Part shown: piece by piece, positions 10,628 to 20,575 of the stretch
Layout: each line of letters starts with the position of its first letter
How positions within the stretch are numbered: the first letter of the stretch is position 1
Assembly: GCA_009801085.1 (NCBI GenBank)
Contig: VNWV01000004.1
Coordinates: 2,480,001 to 2,544,000 of the forward strand
Source: Lasiodiplodia sp. COLG20
Lineage: Eukaryota > Ascomycota > Dothideomycetes > Botryosphaeriales > Botryosphaeriaceae
Direction of reading: 5' to 3'
DNA: 64,000 nt
Made by a program: the position numbers and the translations under genes
Notes under the pieces: model-generated
Database searches by the model: none
Seen by the model: the letters and a program-made list of their open reading frames with translations, nothing else
What the model was told of the DNA's origin: nothing

Positions 10628-12214
10628 TCACTCCACTAAAATCTCCTCTTCATCGATTTCACTGGATTCCTCGTCACTTTCTTCCCAATCGCTGCCGCGC
10701 AGCGGAGCAAAATAGTCCTGTGTTGGCTCATCCGGATGTGCCTGGTTCCAGTCTCGTGGATAAATGAGCGGAGGTTGACCACCGTTGATACAGTAGTCCA
10801 TAATTGACCTTTCATAAGCACCACCTTCCCAAAACTCGAACAAGCCAGCGCCGCCGTTCTCCTCACACGTGGAGTCCCAAAGAGATTCTACGTAGATATG
10901 CTCCAATTTGAGTATGTGAGGGATTTGCTCGATGATAGATGCCCACGAGCCATGCGCTCTTGATAAAGCCATATCCACGAGGGAAAGGCGCTTAAGTGTC
11001 GCAGAGTGGCGCTTGAGAAGGTCAACCAAAAGATTTTCCCTAGTCGTGAAGCTTGCGCGAAGGGTATGCAAAGCCGGCCAATGTATGTCCCCCAGAATTT
11101 GGAGTGGATCATCCCAGCGGTCGTCCTCCCGGTCTTTGGTTTCTTCGCTGTATCCGAAATGAAGTTTTTCCAGCATCTTGGCTTCCTGCAAGAAGGCTCG
11201 CATGCCACTTCCTATCCAATCTCTCCGGTCCCAGAAATGATCGAACGATATAAGAAGCTCGAGGTGCGTCAGATTGCGAAAAGCACATCTCATTTCGTAG
11301 ATGCGACCGTCGATTTCAAGGCCTCCGAGCTCGTCTGGCCACAGACTTTGGTGGACGATCGGTAGTCGTGTTGCCTGGCACCAGAATACATTATTGCTGG
11401 TGGAGAACTTTAGTGACTTGACTGGTTTGCAGCTTCTTTCACACAGCGCTTTGAGCAGGTGAGTTATCTGCTGCGCTCCGTCCAGGCTCACGCCAAGAGA
11501 AGCCTCCTCATTCGAGTCAATAAACTTCCAATCATCAGGCCCTTGCAGAATCCGCGGCAGCAGTCTTCCCCAGACTGGGCCGTTATTCTTCGGCGTGCCC
11601 ATCTCCTGCGTCGAGACCTCCGCCATTTCCAGATTCGGCAAGTTGCAGATTGCTCGTCGGAGTATCAGAGTCCGCTCCTCGTCCCACTCCTGCTGCTCCT
11701 CCCAGATGCGCTGGTATTCTTTGAAGTAGGCGTCCAGATCTAGTTCCGGGTCTACTTTCGGCAGCTTTGTCCAGATTGCGAGCGCCGCGCTCTTCGCCTC
11801 ACGATACCTCATGTCGCCCGAGGGCAGCACCGGCAGCCCCTTTTCAAAGCAATACATCTGGTAGAACAGACTGAACGGCGGTCGCATGTCTATGCGTTCG
11901 GCGTACTCTTCTCTGTTTTCAAAGTACGGCAGCAGCTCTCCGTGGTAGGTCAGCTTCCTAACCATCTTGCGGAAGTTGGAGTGCGCAGCGATGCTGCAGA
12001 TTTTCTGCAGGCTCTCCATGAACATGCCAATGTGCACATGTTCGAAGACGCGAGGGGTAGTCAGACGGGCAAGCACTTTGCAGGTCCTACGCAGTCTCTT
12101 CAACGAGACCAAGTCGCACTCGGCGACAATCAGGTCGAGAAGCTCCTCGGGAAGTCTGTCCATTCCGGGGAAACCGTTGTAGGGAACAAGGAGCTCGGCG
12201 TTCGGGACGCTCAA
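10628..12214 (-). CDS. F-box protein
   Basis: A single uninterrupted frame of 528 residues. The F-box is near the start, about residues 18-60: MDRLPEELLDLIVAECD, then LVSLKRLRRTCKVLARLTTP, the usual LP..L...I pattern followed by a Leu/Cys helix. The remainder contains leucine-spaced segments such as LKRLSLVDMALSRAH and LEHIYVESLW, suggestive of degenerate leucine-rich repeats. The last 25 residues are very acidic (SDEESSEIDEEEILVE). F-box proteins recruit substrates to SCF ubiquitin ligases through Skp1; fungi carry large, fast-diverging sets, so the substrate cannot be predicted. The gene is divergent from the Smr-domain gene. Confidence 0.88.
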   Translation of the reverse strand: MSVPNAELLVPYNGFPGMDRLPEELLDLIVAECDLVSLKRLRRTCKVLARLTTPRVFEHVHIGMFMESLQKICSIAAHSNFRKMVRKLTYHGELLPYFENREEYAERIDMRPPFSLFYQMYCFEKGLPVLPSGDMRYREAKSAALAIWTKLPKVDPELDLDAYFKEYQRIWEEQQEWDEERTLILRRAICNLPNLEMAEVSTQEMGTPKNNGPVWGRLLPRILQGPDDWKFIDSNEEASLGVSLDGAQQITHLLKALCERSCKPVKSLKFSTSNNVFWCQATRLPIVHQSLWPDELGGLEIDGRIYEMRCAFRNLTHLELLISFDHFWDRRDWIGSGMRAFLQEAKMLEKLHFGYSEETKDREDDRWDDPLQILGDIHWPALHTLRASFTTRENLLVDLLKRHSATLKRLSLVDMALSRAHGSWASIIEQIPHILKLEHIYVESLWDSTCEENGGAGLFEFWEGGAYERSIMDYCINGGQPPLIYPRDWNQAHPDEPTQDYFAPLRGSDWEESDEESSEIDEEEILVE

Positions 12215-12800
12215 TTGGCTGGCGGAGGGGTCAGGTTGAGGCTTGTGTGGGACAGCGAGCAGGCGGTTACCGTTTCGGGGCTCGCCTGGAGTGTTACGTC
12301 ATCCGAAATGAAATCACGTGCGGACACGAGCTGCGTGGAAATTCGCTGGCGCTCAGGGACAGGAACCAGCACAGCCTGTTTCACGCAGGCTCCACCTCGC
12401 AAGTCATGTCAGGGCTGGGCGGCACCGCCTGCGATCAAACGTCTCCGTCTCATCCGCAGCGGGCGGCAAGCGGGAGCGGGTGTTCCGTTGGCCCTGCATG
12501 CGCGCGGGTCCAGTTGAGGTGGCAGAATATTCCCCACTGCGGCGGCTGAGGATGCCCTGAGGCGGTGCGCGTGGCTGGCCATTGGCAGTCTAGATCGGCG
12601 GTGAGATCGCGCGTGCAGACCCATGTCAAGCTGGGCCGGCTCGCCGATCGACTCCGCAATCAGCTCCCCGAGCTCTTCCAAGGCACTCAGGGCCACCTTA
12701 AGTACCTGACGATCCTCCTTGCTCTGTCCCCTCTCTGTAGAGCCATTGTTCCCCGTCCATTCATTTCCCACGTGCCATAACCACTATCTGCACCAGCACC
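12215..12800. promoter_or_regulatory. Divergent promoter region, F-box and Smr genes
   Basis: A 586-bp bidirectional promoter region. A palindromic CACGTG E-box lies at 12315-12320, about 100 bp upstream of the F-box start. A CT-rich leader precedes the Smr start. No gene is supported. Confidence 0.5.
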
Positions 12801-13813
12801 ATGGCGTCCGGATGTTCCTACATGGGCAGTCGCCGTACGTCCCGCATTCTTCCCTTGCGCGCCCACTACCAGCCCCGCTGATCGCACAATCCGCAGCATT
12901 CCACCATGAGTCGCACGAGCGCACCAAAGACATCGAGGAGGAGTACGACCGTCTGCGCGAGTTGGCGCGCAACGAGCGCTCGAAGCGCCAGGACTGCTTC
13001 GACCGTGCCCACGAAGCCTACGAGTCCGGCGACGGCGCAAAGGCGCACGAGCTGTCCGAGGCGGGCAAGCGCCATGCCGCTAAGATGGATGAGTACAACA
13101 GGCAGGCTTCCGAGTTCATCTTCCGTGAGAACAACGCCGAGGACCGCGTCGCCGGCGACGAGATCGACCTGCACGGACAGTTCGTCGAGGAGGCCGAGGA
13201 CATCTTGGAGGAGCGCATCCGTTACGCGCAGAAGCACGGCCAGACGCACCTGCACGTCATTGTCGGCAAGGGTAACCACTCCACCGGCCACGTCCAGAAG
13301 CTCAAGCCCCGCTGTGAGCAAGTCTGCCGCGATCTAGGTCTCCAGTTCCGTACCGAGGAAAATGCCGGCCGCATCTACGTCGACTTGACTGGTGGTGAAG
13401 CCCATCTGCCCTCGCATCTGGGCGGCGGTGGCCAGCGTCCGGCCAGCCAGTTCCCCATCGCTACCCACAACCGCCCGGCCTGGCAGCAACCCGCGCCCGT
13501 CAAGCACGAACAGCCCGTCCAGCACGAGCAGCCGCACCACCAGAACGGCCACGCCGAGAAGCCCCACCATGCCACCGAAGGCCACTCGTACGCCGATGCC
13601 GTTTCCGGCGAGCCGCACGCCGAGCACAGCGCCCCGCACGCCGCCCAGCCCGGCGCCCAACAGCAAGAGCCCCAGCAGACAGGTAATCACAAGCCGCAAT
13701 ACAGCAGCCACTACCAGGAGCCGCAGCAAAATCAGAACGACGATGTTGATGAAATCTTCAGGAAAGGGAAAAAAGTTCTCCGGGTTTTCAAAAGCTGTTG
13801 CGTGGTTATGTAA
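12801..13813 (+). CDS. DUF1771-Smr domain protein with CaaX-like C-terminus
   Basis: Exon 1 (12801-12834) joins exon 2 at 12897 across a 62-nt GTACGT..CAG intron. Reading on to the stop at 13811-13813 gives 316 residues. The start is in a CACCATGG context; an unspliced upstream frame from 12719 is less likely. Residues about 12-85 form the Lys/Arg/Glu-rich DUF1771 helix pair (ERTKDIEEEYDRLRELAR). The Smr domain follows, with EIDLHGQFVEEA and the HVIVGKGNHS loop. Smr domains bind or cut nucleic acid; fungal relatives of yeast YPL199C are little studied. Residues about 180-300 are a His/Pro/Gln-rich low-complexity linker. This reading ends RKGKKVLRVFKSCCVVM, a polybasic stretch plus Cys-Val-Val-Met, which fits a farnesylation (CaaX) box. 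A spliced alternative ending at 13910 is listed separately. Confidence 0.82.
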
Positions 13814-13910
13814 GAGGTCTTGGAAGCCGCTCCGCAAGGCGCTGCCCAAGAAACTCCCATTCCACAAGAAGCAAAAGAAGTCCTACGCCGATGCTGCCGG
13901 TGCGGCGTAA
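13683..13910 (+). other. Possible alternative 3' intron (13683-13761) and exon (13762-13910) of the Smr gene
   Basis: Removing 13683-13761 (79 nt, donor GTAATC, acceptor TCTTCAG) keeps phase and switches to another frame that stays open to a TAA at 13908-13910, giving 322 residues with a basic Lys/Trp/Leu tail ending KKSYADAAGAA. Of the 32 codons after 13814 in that frame, most end in G or C, as coding frames here do, whereas another frame shows no such bias. The donor is weak and no clear branch site is seen. A one-base length error in the A6 run at 13769-13774 would produce the same frame change. Confidence 0.45.
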
Positions 13911-14870
13911 TCATCTCTCCGATCGTTGCGTTTCGCGTTGCGTTGCGTTTACCGTTCACCGCCGTTCGTCGTCGTCTCGTTTCCGCTCGTCCCATCGCCG
14001 TTGTTGTCGTCCGTTTGTCCTTGTAAATACTGTATCCTGTGATACCCGTTGTTTGTGTTTTGGGTAAGTTTTTGGCTTCATGATTCCAGTCCTACTCCTG
14101 CTGATCTTTTGGTCTTGTTTTGGAGATGGGCGAGATTTGGATTTGACGAAATGAGGTATATGTGTGTTGGAAATGGTAAACGCAACCTCACGATATACGA
14201 ATAAAATTCGTGTATGTGAAGACGCTTATCTGTGTGTCACTCGAGTAAGAGTGTGGTGTCTCCGGACACAAGACATCTGTGAAACAGTAAATGTTGAGGG
14301 AATTCAGGTTATTGGAGTCGGGGGGAATAGAAGGAAGGACTGGGAAAGGAAATCGCATTGACAGAAACAATCGAGAATCGCAAGGTTCCTACTAATGTGT
14401 TTGTGGTGAGTGCTTATCGCTGCTGATGCGGTGATGGTGTGATTCTGAAATACAGTCAAATGTTGAGACATGTGTGAGAGCCTTACGGATTAGAGGGTCT
14501 ATATTGGCGGCGGAGTGCTCCAAGATTGTATGGAGGTAGTTGAAGTGTGTGATGAAGAAACTGGATAGATGTCGTAAGCAAGGTCGGGATGTCTCGACGC
14601 CGAACGCCTAGGCTCGCAACAGAGAGGAGAGAGAGTGTATCTGCTATCTAACTGCCTTCCGAGGAGAGGAAAGCACTCAGAGGGCCAAATGCCAAGACGC
14701 TAAAGCACAGGCCGGTCGAGCGAAAAGTGGTTGCCGCGGCGCTCCGCGCAGCGCGTCAAGGCGCATTGTTTTCCAGGTCGAGCTCCGGAGCTGTCGCAAC
14801 TCCACTACTACCCACCACCCCCTCCATGGACATTTAGACGCGCGCATTCCTGGCGCGCACTCCGGCGGAA
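13911..14870. other. Intergenic: Smr 3' region and Nup188 promoter
   Basis: About 960 bp. The first part is T/G-rich and probably the 3' untranslated region of the Smr gene. The part just before 14871 is GC-rich promoter sequence. No gene is supported. Confidence 0.5.
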
Positions 14871-17800
14871 ATGGCTGCAACAACTGGCGACTCCGTCCTT
14901 TTCCCGCCTTTGGACAAATGCCTGAGCGGAGAGCAACAGCTGCTGTACGTTCTGCCGACCCTGTACGCCGTGCCATCGCACCTACTGATCTCCTCCGCAG
15001 CTCATGGCAAGACGCCTTCGTTGCCCTACGTAGCTCCAAAGCCGGTCGGGAGGGTGAAACCCTGAGCGCTTTCCTCTCCGACACCACCAATGTCGCCGTC
15101 CTCAGCAAACCATTCCAGCCTTTCCAGCCGCCGAACGCACAATCCAAGTCCGCTTTTGAGACCAAGACCGCCGCCATCCATGTCACGCCCTCCGATAACG
15201 ACCAGTACAATATCGACGAGATCAAAGAGGACACCAAGTGGCTGTCAGCTAAGGCGAACATTGATGAGGTTTCGGCGTTGAGGATAGTGCTGCTGGAATG
15301 GCAAGCCCGGCCTTGCACCCAGCTGCTAGCTGGCTTCACTGAGGAGGAGACGCTCAGCGTTCAGGATGCTGCAGGCGGTGCGAACCTAGGGTCTTCTACT
15401 TTCCTGCCTAAATCAACCATTCTCGCCGCAACGGGCAGCGGGATGGGCCAGAATTTCGTCGCCTTTCACTCGAAGGAGCGAAGGCAATTGCGGATAATGG
15501 AAACCTATCTGACCGAGCGGGTACACATCTTGAAGATTAGCGATTTGCTGGCACGGGTTGGCGCAGCTGCTGCACACGCGAGCAGCTCAACCAGCAATAC
15601 GAGACCTAACGCAAATGCCCCGGCCTGGATTGAGGAGCTAGGGAAGAGAATTTTCTCTTCACAAGCAACTGAGTTTATCAAGGAGGGCACCCAAGCCCTA
15701 CAATCGCGCTTCCAGAACATTGACAATGGCAGCGGCTGGTACAAGGATGTTCCCGAAGGCAACGAGGAGGCTGAAGAGATGTGGGGACAGTCACAGCTTG
15801 CCGAAGCTATCGTCATTCTCCAGCTCATCTTCACATATGTGGACAGCACCCCGAAACTTTTCTCCTCCGACGTTGTTGTGGATTGGTTTGAGGCTATGGC
15901 TAGTTGCCAATTCTGCAGGAATATTCAGCCGCCTTCTCAGAGCCAGCAAGCTCTAGGTTCGACCGTGCAGCTTCTCATCGCCATGGTCTCCTTGGCGGTG
16001 ATCAATGTGCGGGGTCTGCTGAAGTTCATCGAAGCCGAGGGCGTGAATGTTACTCCTACCGATGGGGCTGATGGTGGAGCTTACGTCAAGAACAAGTTCT
16101 GTGTCGAAAGGCTTACCACAATTTTCCTGGAACTTTGCGGATACGGTCCTACTCCCGCGAGTCCTGCATTGTTTGCCTGGGCAGTCTTCAGTCTTACCGT
16201 CAAGGGCAATAGCGATACTCTCAGCCATGAAAGGGAAACTCAAATCACGCAAGGCTCCCCAGACGTTGATTTGACTATCGCAGAGAAACTCAACGAGACG
16301 ATCAGGGGAGTCACTATCAACGAAGAGGAGGAAGACGATACTTCCACGTTACTAATCAAGGCCTCTGTTATCGGTGCAAAGATTTACGAGCTTCTGCCGG
16401 AGGTCGCTATCAACCTGGCCAGCACTTTTAGCGACATAAACTTCCAGGATAACCTTGCGGCTAGCTCCGGCCATGAATTGGAAGCCCGGATGCGCCTCCA
16501 ATTGCTCTGGCTCATCCGCGAAGGCTCTTTCACGGTGGAATACAGCCCTGAGCTCATCATGAGCTTCCTCACAGTGCTCAGTGGCAGCCAGACGTACTGG
16601 ACGCTTGCAGAACAATCTCCGAAGAAGATCCTCGACCCAGTTTTGGAGACATTTGTCGCCAAGGGTGGAATGGGCATTCTGGACCAGGCCAAGTTCCGTT
16701 ATCCCTACGAATCGGTCCCCCTCTTGCAGTTTGCCAAGACACTGTGCTTGAGAGTGGAAACGGACGACGAGGGAGAGCTTGTTACCGCCAAGTGGTTGCA
16801 AGAAAAGGCTCAATTTACGCAAGTCATCCCGCCAGGCTTCGAGGACTACGTGCCCACCCGAGAGGATGAGGTTCCGTCTGTCCAATTAAAGGAAGACTTG
16901 AGCCTCTTTTGGAATCGAAAAGACACGAAGCGCCCTATTGCGGAAGAAGAAGCCAATGGAAACGAAATTATTCCTCTTGACGAGATGCAAGCAGATGAGG
17001 TTCACTTCATTCCTCTTGGAACTGAAGGCATAGCGCTCAACCCAGATTCCAAGCCTCTTGTGATAGCGTGGATGCATAAGCATTCGGCCCTACGCTATTT
17101 GGCTGCATACTTGTCGACGTTTGTAGTAGGCAGCGAAACGATCAACACCTCAACTCTACAGCCGATCGGCATTGAAACAGCTACTGAATATATCGGTCTG
17201 CTTGCAATGCTTATTGCTGCCGCCGGGAAGGCCGCCTCAGCGAGGGATGGAGATGCACGGAAAGATGCACAGTGGATCTTGGAAGATGCCAGCGATGGAC
17301 TTGGACGCAACCAAGATATCATCAGTTTGGTGTTCGATATCTTCGAGCAGGAGCTGGAGAGGCTGCGAGAGAGACCCAACAACGAAGGATCGCTTGAGCT
17401 TCTGGTCAACTGTCTGCACTTCATTCATGCGCTCGTCGAGGTGTTCCCCAACAGGGTCTGGCCCTTCTTCACAAGGAGTAAGCTGCTGGATCTGGAAGGC
17501 ATTGGCGGCAGCCTCGTGGAGATTGTCTCCGGGACTGAAATGGTGATTGGTCGCTACGACTTCCTTCTGGCCTGCGCTCACCTATTCAAAGCCCTGCTCA
17601 ACGACTCGATCAAGAATGTCGTGTCTAGAAAGCAGAGCCAAAAGGCGCTTGTGAGATTCTCGTCTCTTCCCGCCTCTGGGGCTGGATCTCCCGATAAGAT
17701 CACAAGCAAGGTCTTACTCAGCTTCACCAAGACTTTCACTGGCGTTTTCGAGAGCAGTCCTAGCTGGCGTTTCGGAGCTATCGACCAGAAGCTTGAACTC

Positions 17801-20575
17801 AACCGGTTAACGATGGAGGTCTTCTCCGACATTTTGCGTACCGTTCATGGCTATGATGACGAAGCGACGAGCCCGAGTGGAAAACTAAGCTCCGTCATTT
17901 CGCCTTCAGCTGACTACCTCCTGGACGCATTCTGCTCAGATTCGACAAATGACATTTCGACTCACGCAATCCTCAACATCTTCTTCACAGGGACAAAGCC
18001 CCTTCCCATTACTACGCCTATCCGTGTTGACAATCTGTGGAGATTACAGACCGACGCGGCTATTACCTTTGCCACAACCATTCTTCAGAGTGGCGTTCTG
18101 CTCGAGCGTCCGACATCTTATCTGGAGCACCAACTTTTCAAGGCTGCCCCACTACTTGCCCGACTGTCAATCGCACACGAAAGCTTCAAGCCCTCTACTA
18201 TGACTCTTCTTGAAATTTTGGTCAAGAGCGCCGCACGAGGGGAGAAGGAACCCCCTTCGTTACTCGGTCACCTAGGTCCTGAGACTGCCAAAGCCTTCCT
18301 TAGCATGATTTCAACCATTAGCGGAGCCTTGAAGGATACCACAGTCGAGGTCAGCATCTGGAGATTCTTGTCTTCGGTGGTGAGCAGCAAACAACAATGG
18401 CTTTCGATCTATCTCCTCACTGGCAACACACCACGAGATTCGCTCAAGAAGAAAGAGGACAAGGTGACTGGCAAGCCTCGTGGCAAGCCTGTTCTAACAT
18501 CGGCGCTGGATCAGCTATGCGAGATCAAGTCATTGGACCCTCGGAGAGCTGTTGCTATGTTGGAGTTCATCTCTCTGGCGCAAAATCACTGGCCGTGGGC
18601 TGTTACCAAAATGCACTCCCACAAGAACTTCCTGGAGAGCATCATGGATTTCATCCGGACTTTGCAACCGGTGGCAGCCAGCGCGCCTCTAAACACGGTT
18701 GAGACCCAGTCTATCAAGATCCAGATGGCATCATTAGTCGCGGATATTGGCGCTATGTGCCTTCACTACGCACGACAACTGGGCGACATGCGTCCTGCAC
18801 AGCACGTCATTGCTAAGCTCGACTTCCTCCAAAAGCACGGTGTCGATCCGCCGGCATACAACCAATCATTACACAGCAACCTGAAGAAGAACGTCGAAAG
18901 CAAATTTCCCGCTGTTAAGCTCTCGAATTTCAAGAGGACGATTCTCACGCGGTCCGAGTTTGGCCGCGATTACTTCTACGACCTCCAGTACGCGTCTGAG
19001 GTTCTTGGCTTCGACCAGACGTGGGTTGGCTTAAGGAAGGACCATGGCTTTGTGGATGAGTTCCAGAGGGCCAATGTCAACTTGTCTTTGGTGGAGGCAC
19101 AGATAATGCTTCTTAAGAGCTGGAAGCTGCTTGCAATTGAACTCAGCTCAATTGCCAATAAGGACCACCGCCTTGAGGAGATTCTTTCCCAAGTCGTCCG
19201 GCAATGCCTGAAGGCAAATCAGACGTCAAATGGATCGCAAGCGCTGTTTGAGCGGTTGGTGCACGTGCGGGCAGACTTTGCATTCGTTTTAATGCAAAAG
19301 CTCATCGCAGCTGGGTGTACGAGCGATCACATCAAAGCTCTGTTCAGACTCTGCTGGGACACCATCCGCATGTCTGGCGTCGACTTCGAGATCGCTTTCA
19401 TGGGAGATAATGCCGACTACTACAGGACACTTCTCAGGATACTGTTCCTGACTCTGCAGCCTCACATGAATGCTCAGCAGAAGGAGGAGCCTGGCATTCA
19501 GAAGAACATCCCGAAGATCGCATCAGAGCTCATGGAGATACTAGAAAAGGTCGTCGCTACCGGACTCCGATCTCTGGCGAACCAGGTGCACGAGGACCAA
19601 GAGAGCTGCTCGCCTGCGGACTTCGTGCTCATCAGCGCCCTGCTATCGGCTATCCTGCGCGTACCTGGAATGCAGGTCATGGCAGGCGAGATCACGCTGC
19701 TGTTCTCGGCGGCCAACACGGTGCGGCACGCGACGGCGCTGTTCACCTGGGCGGACCAACTGACGGTCGACGGCGGCGACCCCGTCTACGGTGAGCTCAG
19801 CATCCTCTTCCTGCTCGAGCTGTCAAGCATCCTGCCTATGGCCGAGGTGCTCGCCGTCGAGGGCGTGCTGGCGCGCCTCAGCACGGCCAACCTGGTCAAC
19901 TACTACCGCAAGCCGCGCGGTATGGGGCCCTTCGACAACCCGCCGCGCCTCTTCTCCATCTGGACGCGTGGAATCCTGCCGCTGTGCCTCAACCTGCTCG
20001 ACGCCGTGGGCGCGCCCGTGGCGGCCGAGGTGGCGGCCTTCCTCAACCAGTTCCCGGAGCAGCTGGCGCGCGCATCCGCCGCACTCAACCCGCGCAGCGG
20101 CGCGCCCAACCCGCAGAACATGAAGGACGTGGCCGGCGCCGTCACGCTGGGCGCGGCGGCCGAGGCGCACAGCCTCGCGCTGCTGAGCGTGGTGCTCGAC
20201 CGCTTCCGCTTCGCCGACCCGGGCGGCGCCGCCGCCAACGCCATCATCAACCCGGCCGAGATCATGCCGCTCGACTGGGACCGCGCCGGCGTGAAAGAGG
20301 ACGTCGAAGGCTGGCTGCAGGGCCGCAGGGGCCTGCGCGACCGCGTCGTCCCTACCAACGAGCGCGAGCTCGAGCTCGTCAAGCAGAAGGCTAGCGGCAC
20401 CGCTGCCGGCGCGGCTGCCACGGCGGATAACAAGTTGGAGGAGAGGATCGTGGTCGAGTTGCTGGGCGCATTGGAGTGTCTGGGTGAGGGGGCCGCCGCT
20501 ATAACGGCGGGGACGGCGGCGGCGGCGGCTGCTGCGGGCGGTACTGGTGGTGGCGGCGGTGGTTCTGTTGCTTGA
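14871..20575 (+). CDS. nup188: Nucleoporin Nup188
   Basis: Two exons (14871-14944 and 15001-20575) give 1882 residues, close to the usual size of fungal Nup188. The 56-nt first intron splits the conserved opening FPPLDKCLSGEQQLL / SWQDAFVAL. Family-like segments follow: FETKTAAIHVTP, IKEDTKWLSAKANID, ALRIVLLEWQARP and METYLTERVHILK. Nup188 is a large alpha-solenoid of the inner ring of the nuclear pore, where it pairs with Nic96 and is the paralogue of Nup192. The body is almost wholly helical, as expected. The last 100 residues turn into Ala/Gly-rich low complexity (a run of Ala, then Gly) with no counterpart expected in the fold. GC is much higher from about 19690 to the stop than in the rest of the gene. 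Nup192 is the only real alternative; the N-terminal pattern favours Nup188. Confidence 0.9.

Noticed and set aside
12719..12800. An upstream in-frame start for the Smr protein
   Set aside because: Using it requires reading through a good 62-nt intron and gives a His/Pro-rich leader; the ATG at 12801 with splicing gives the family-like start.
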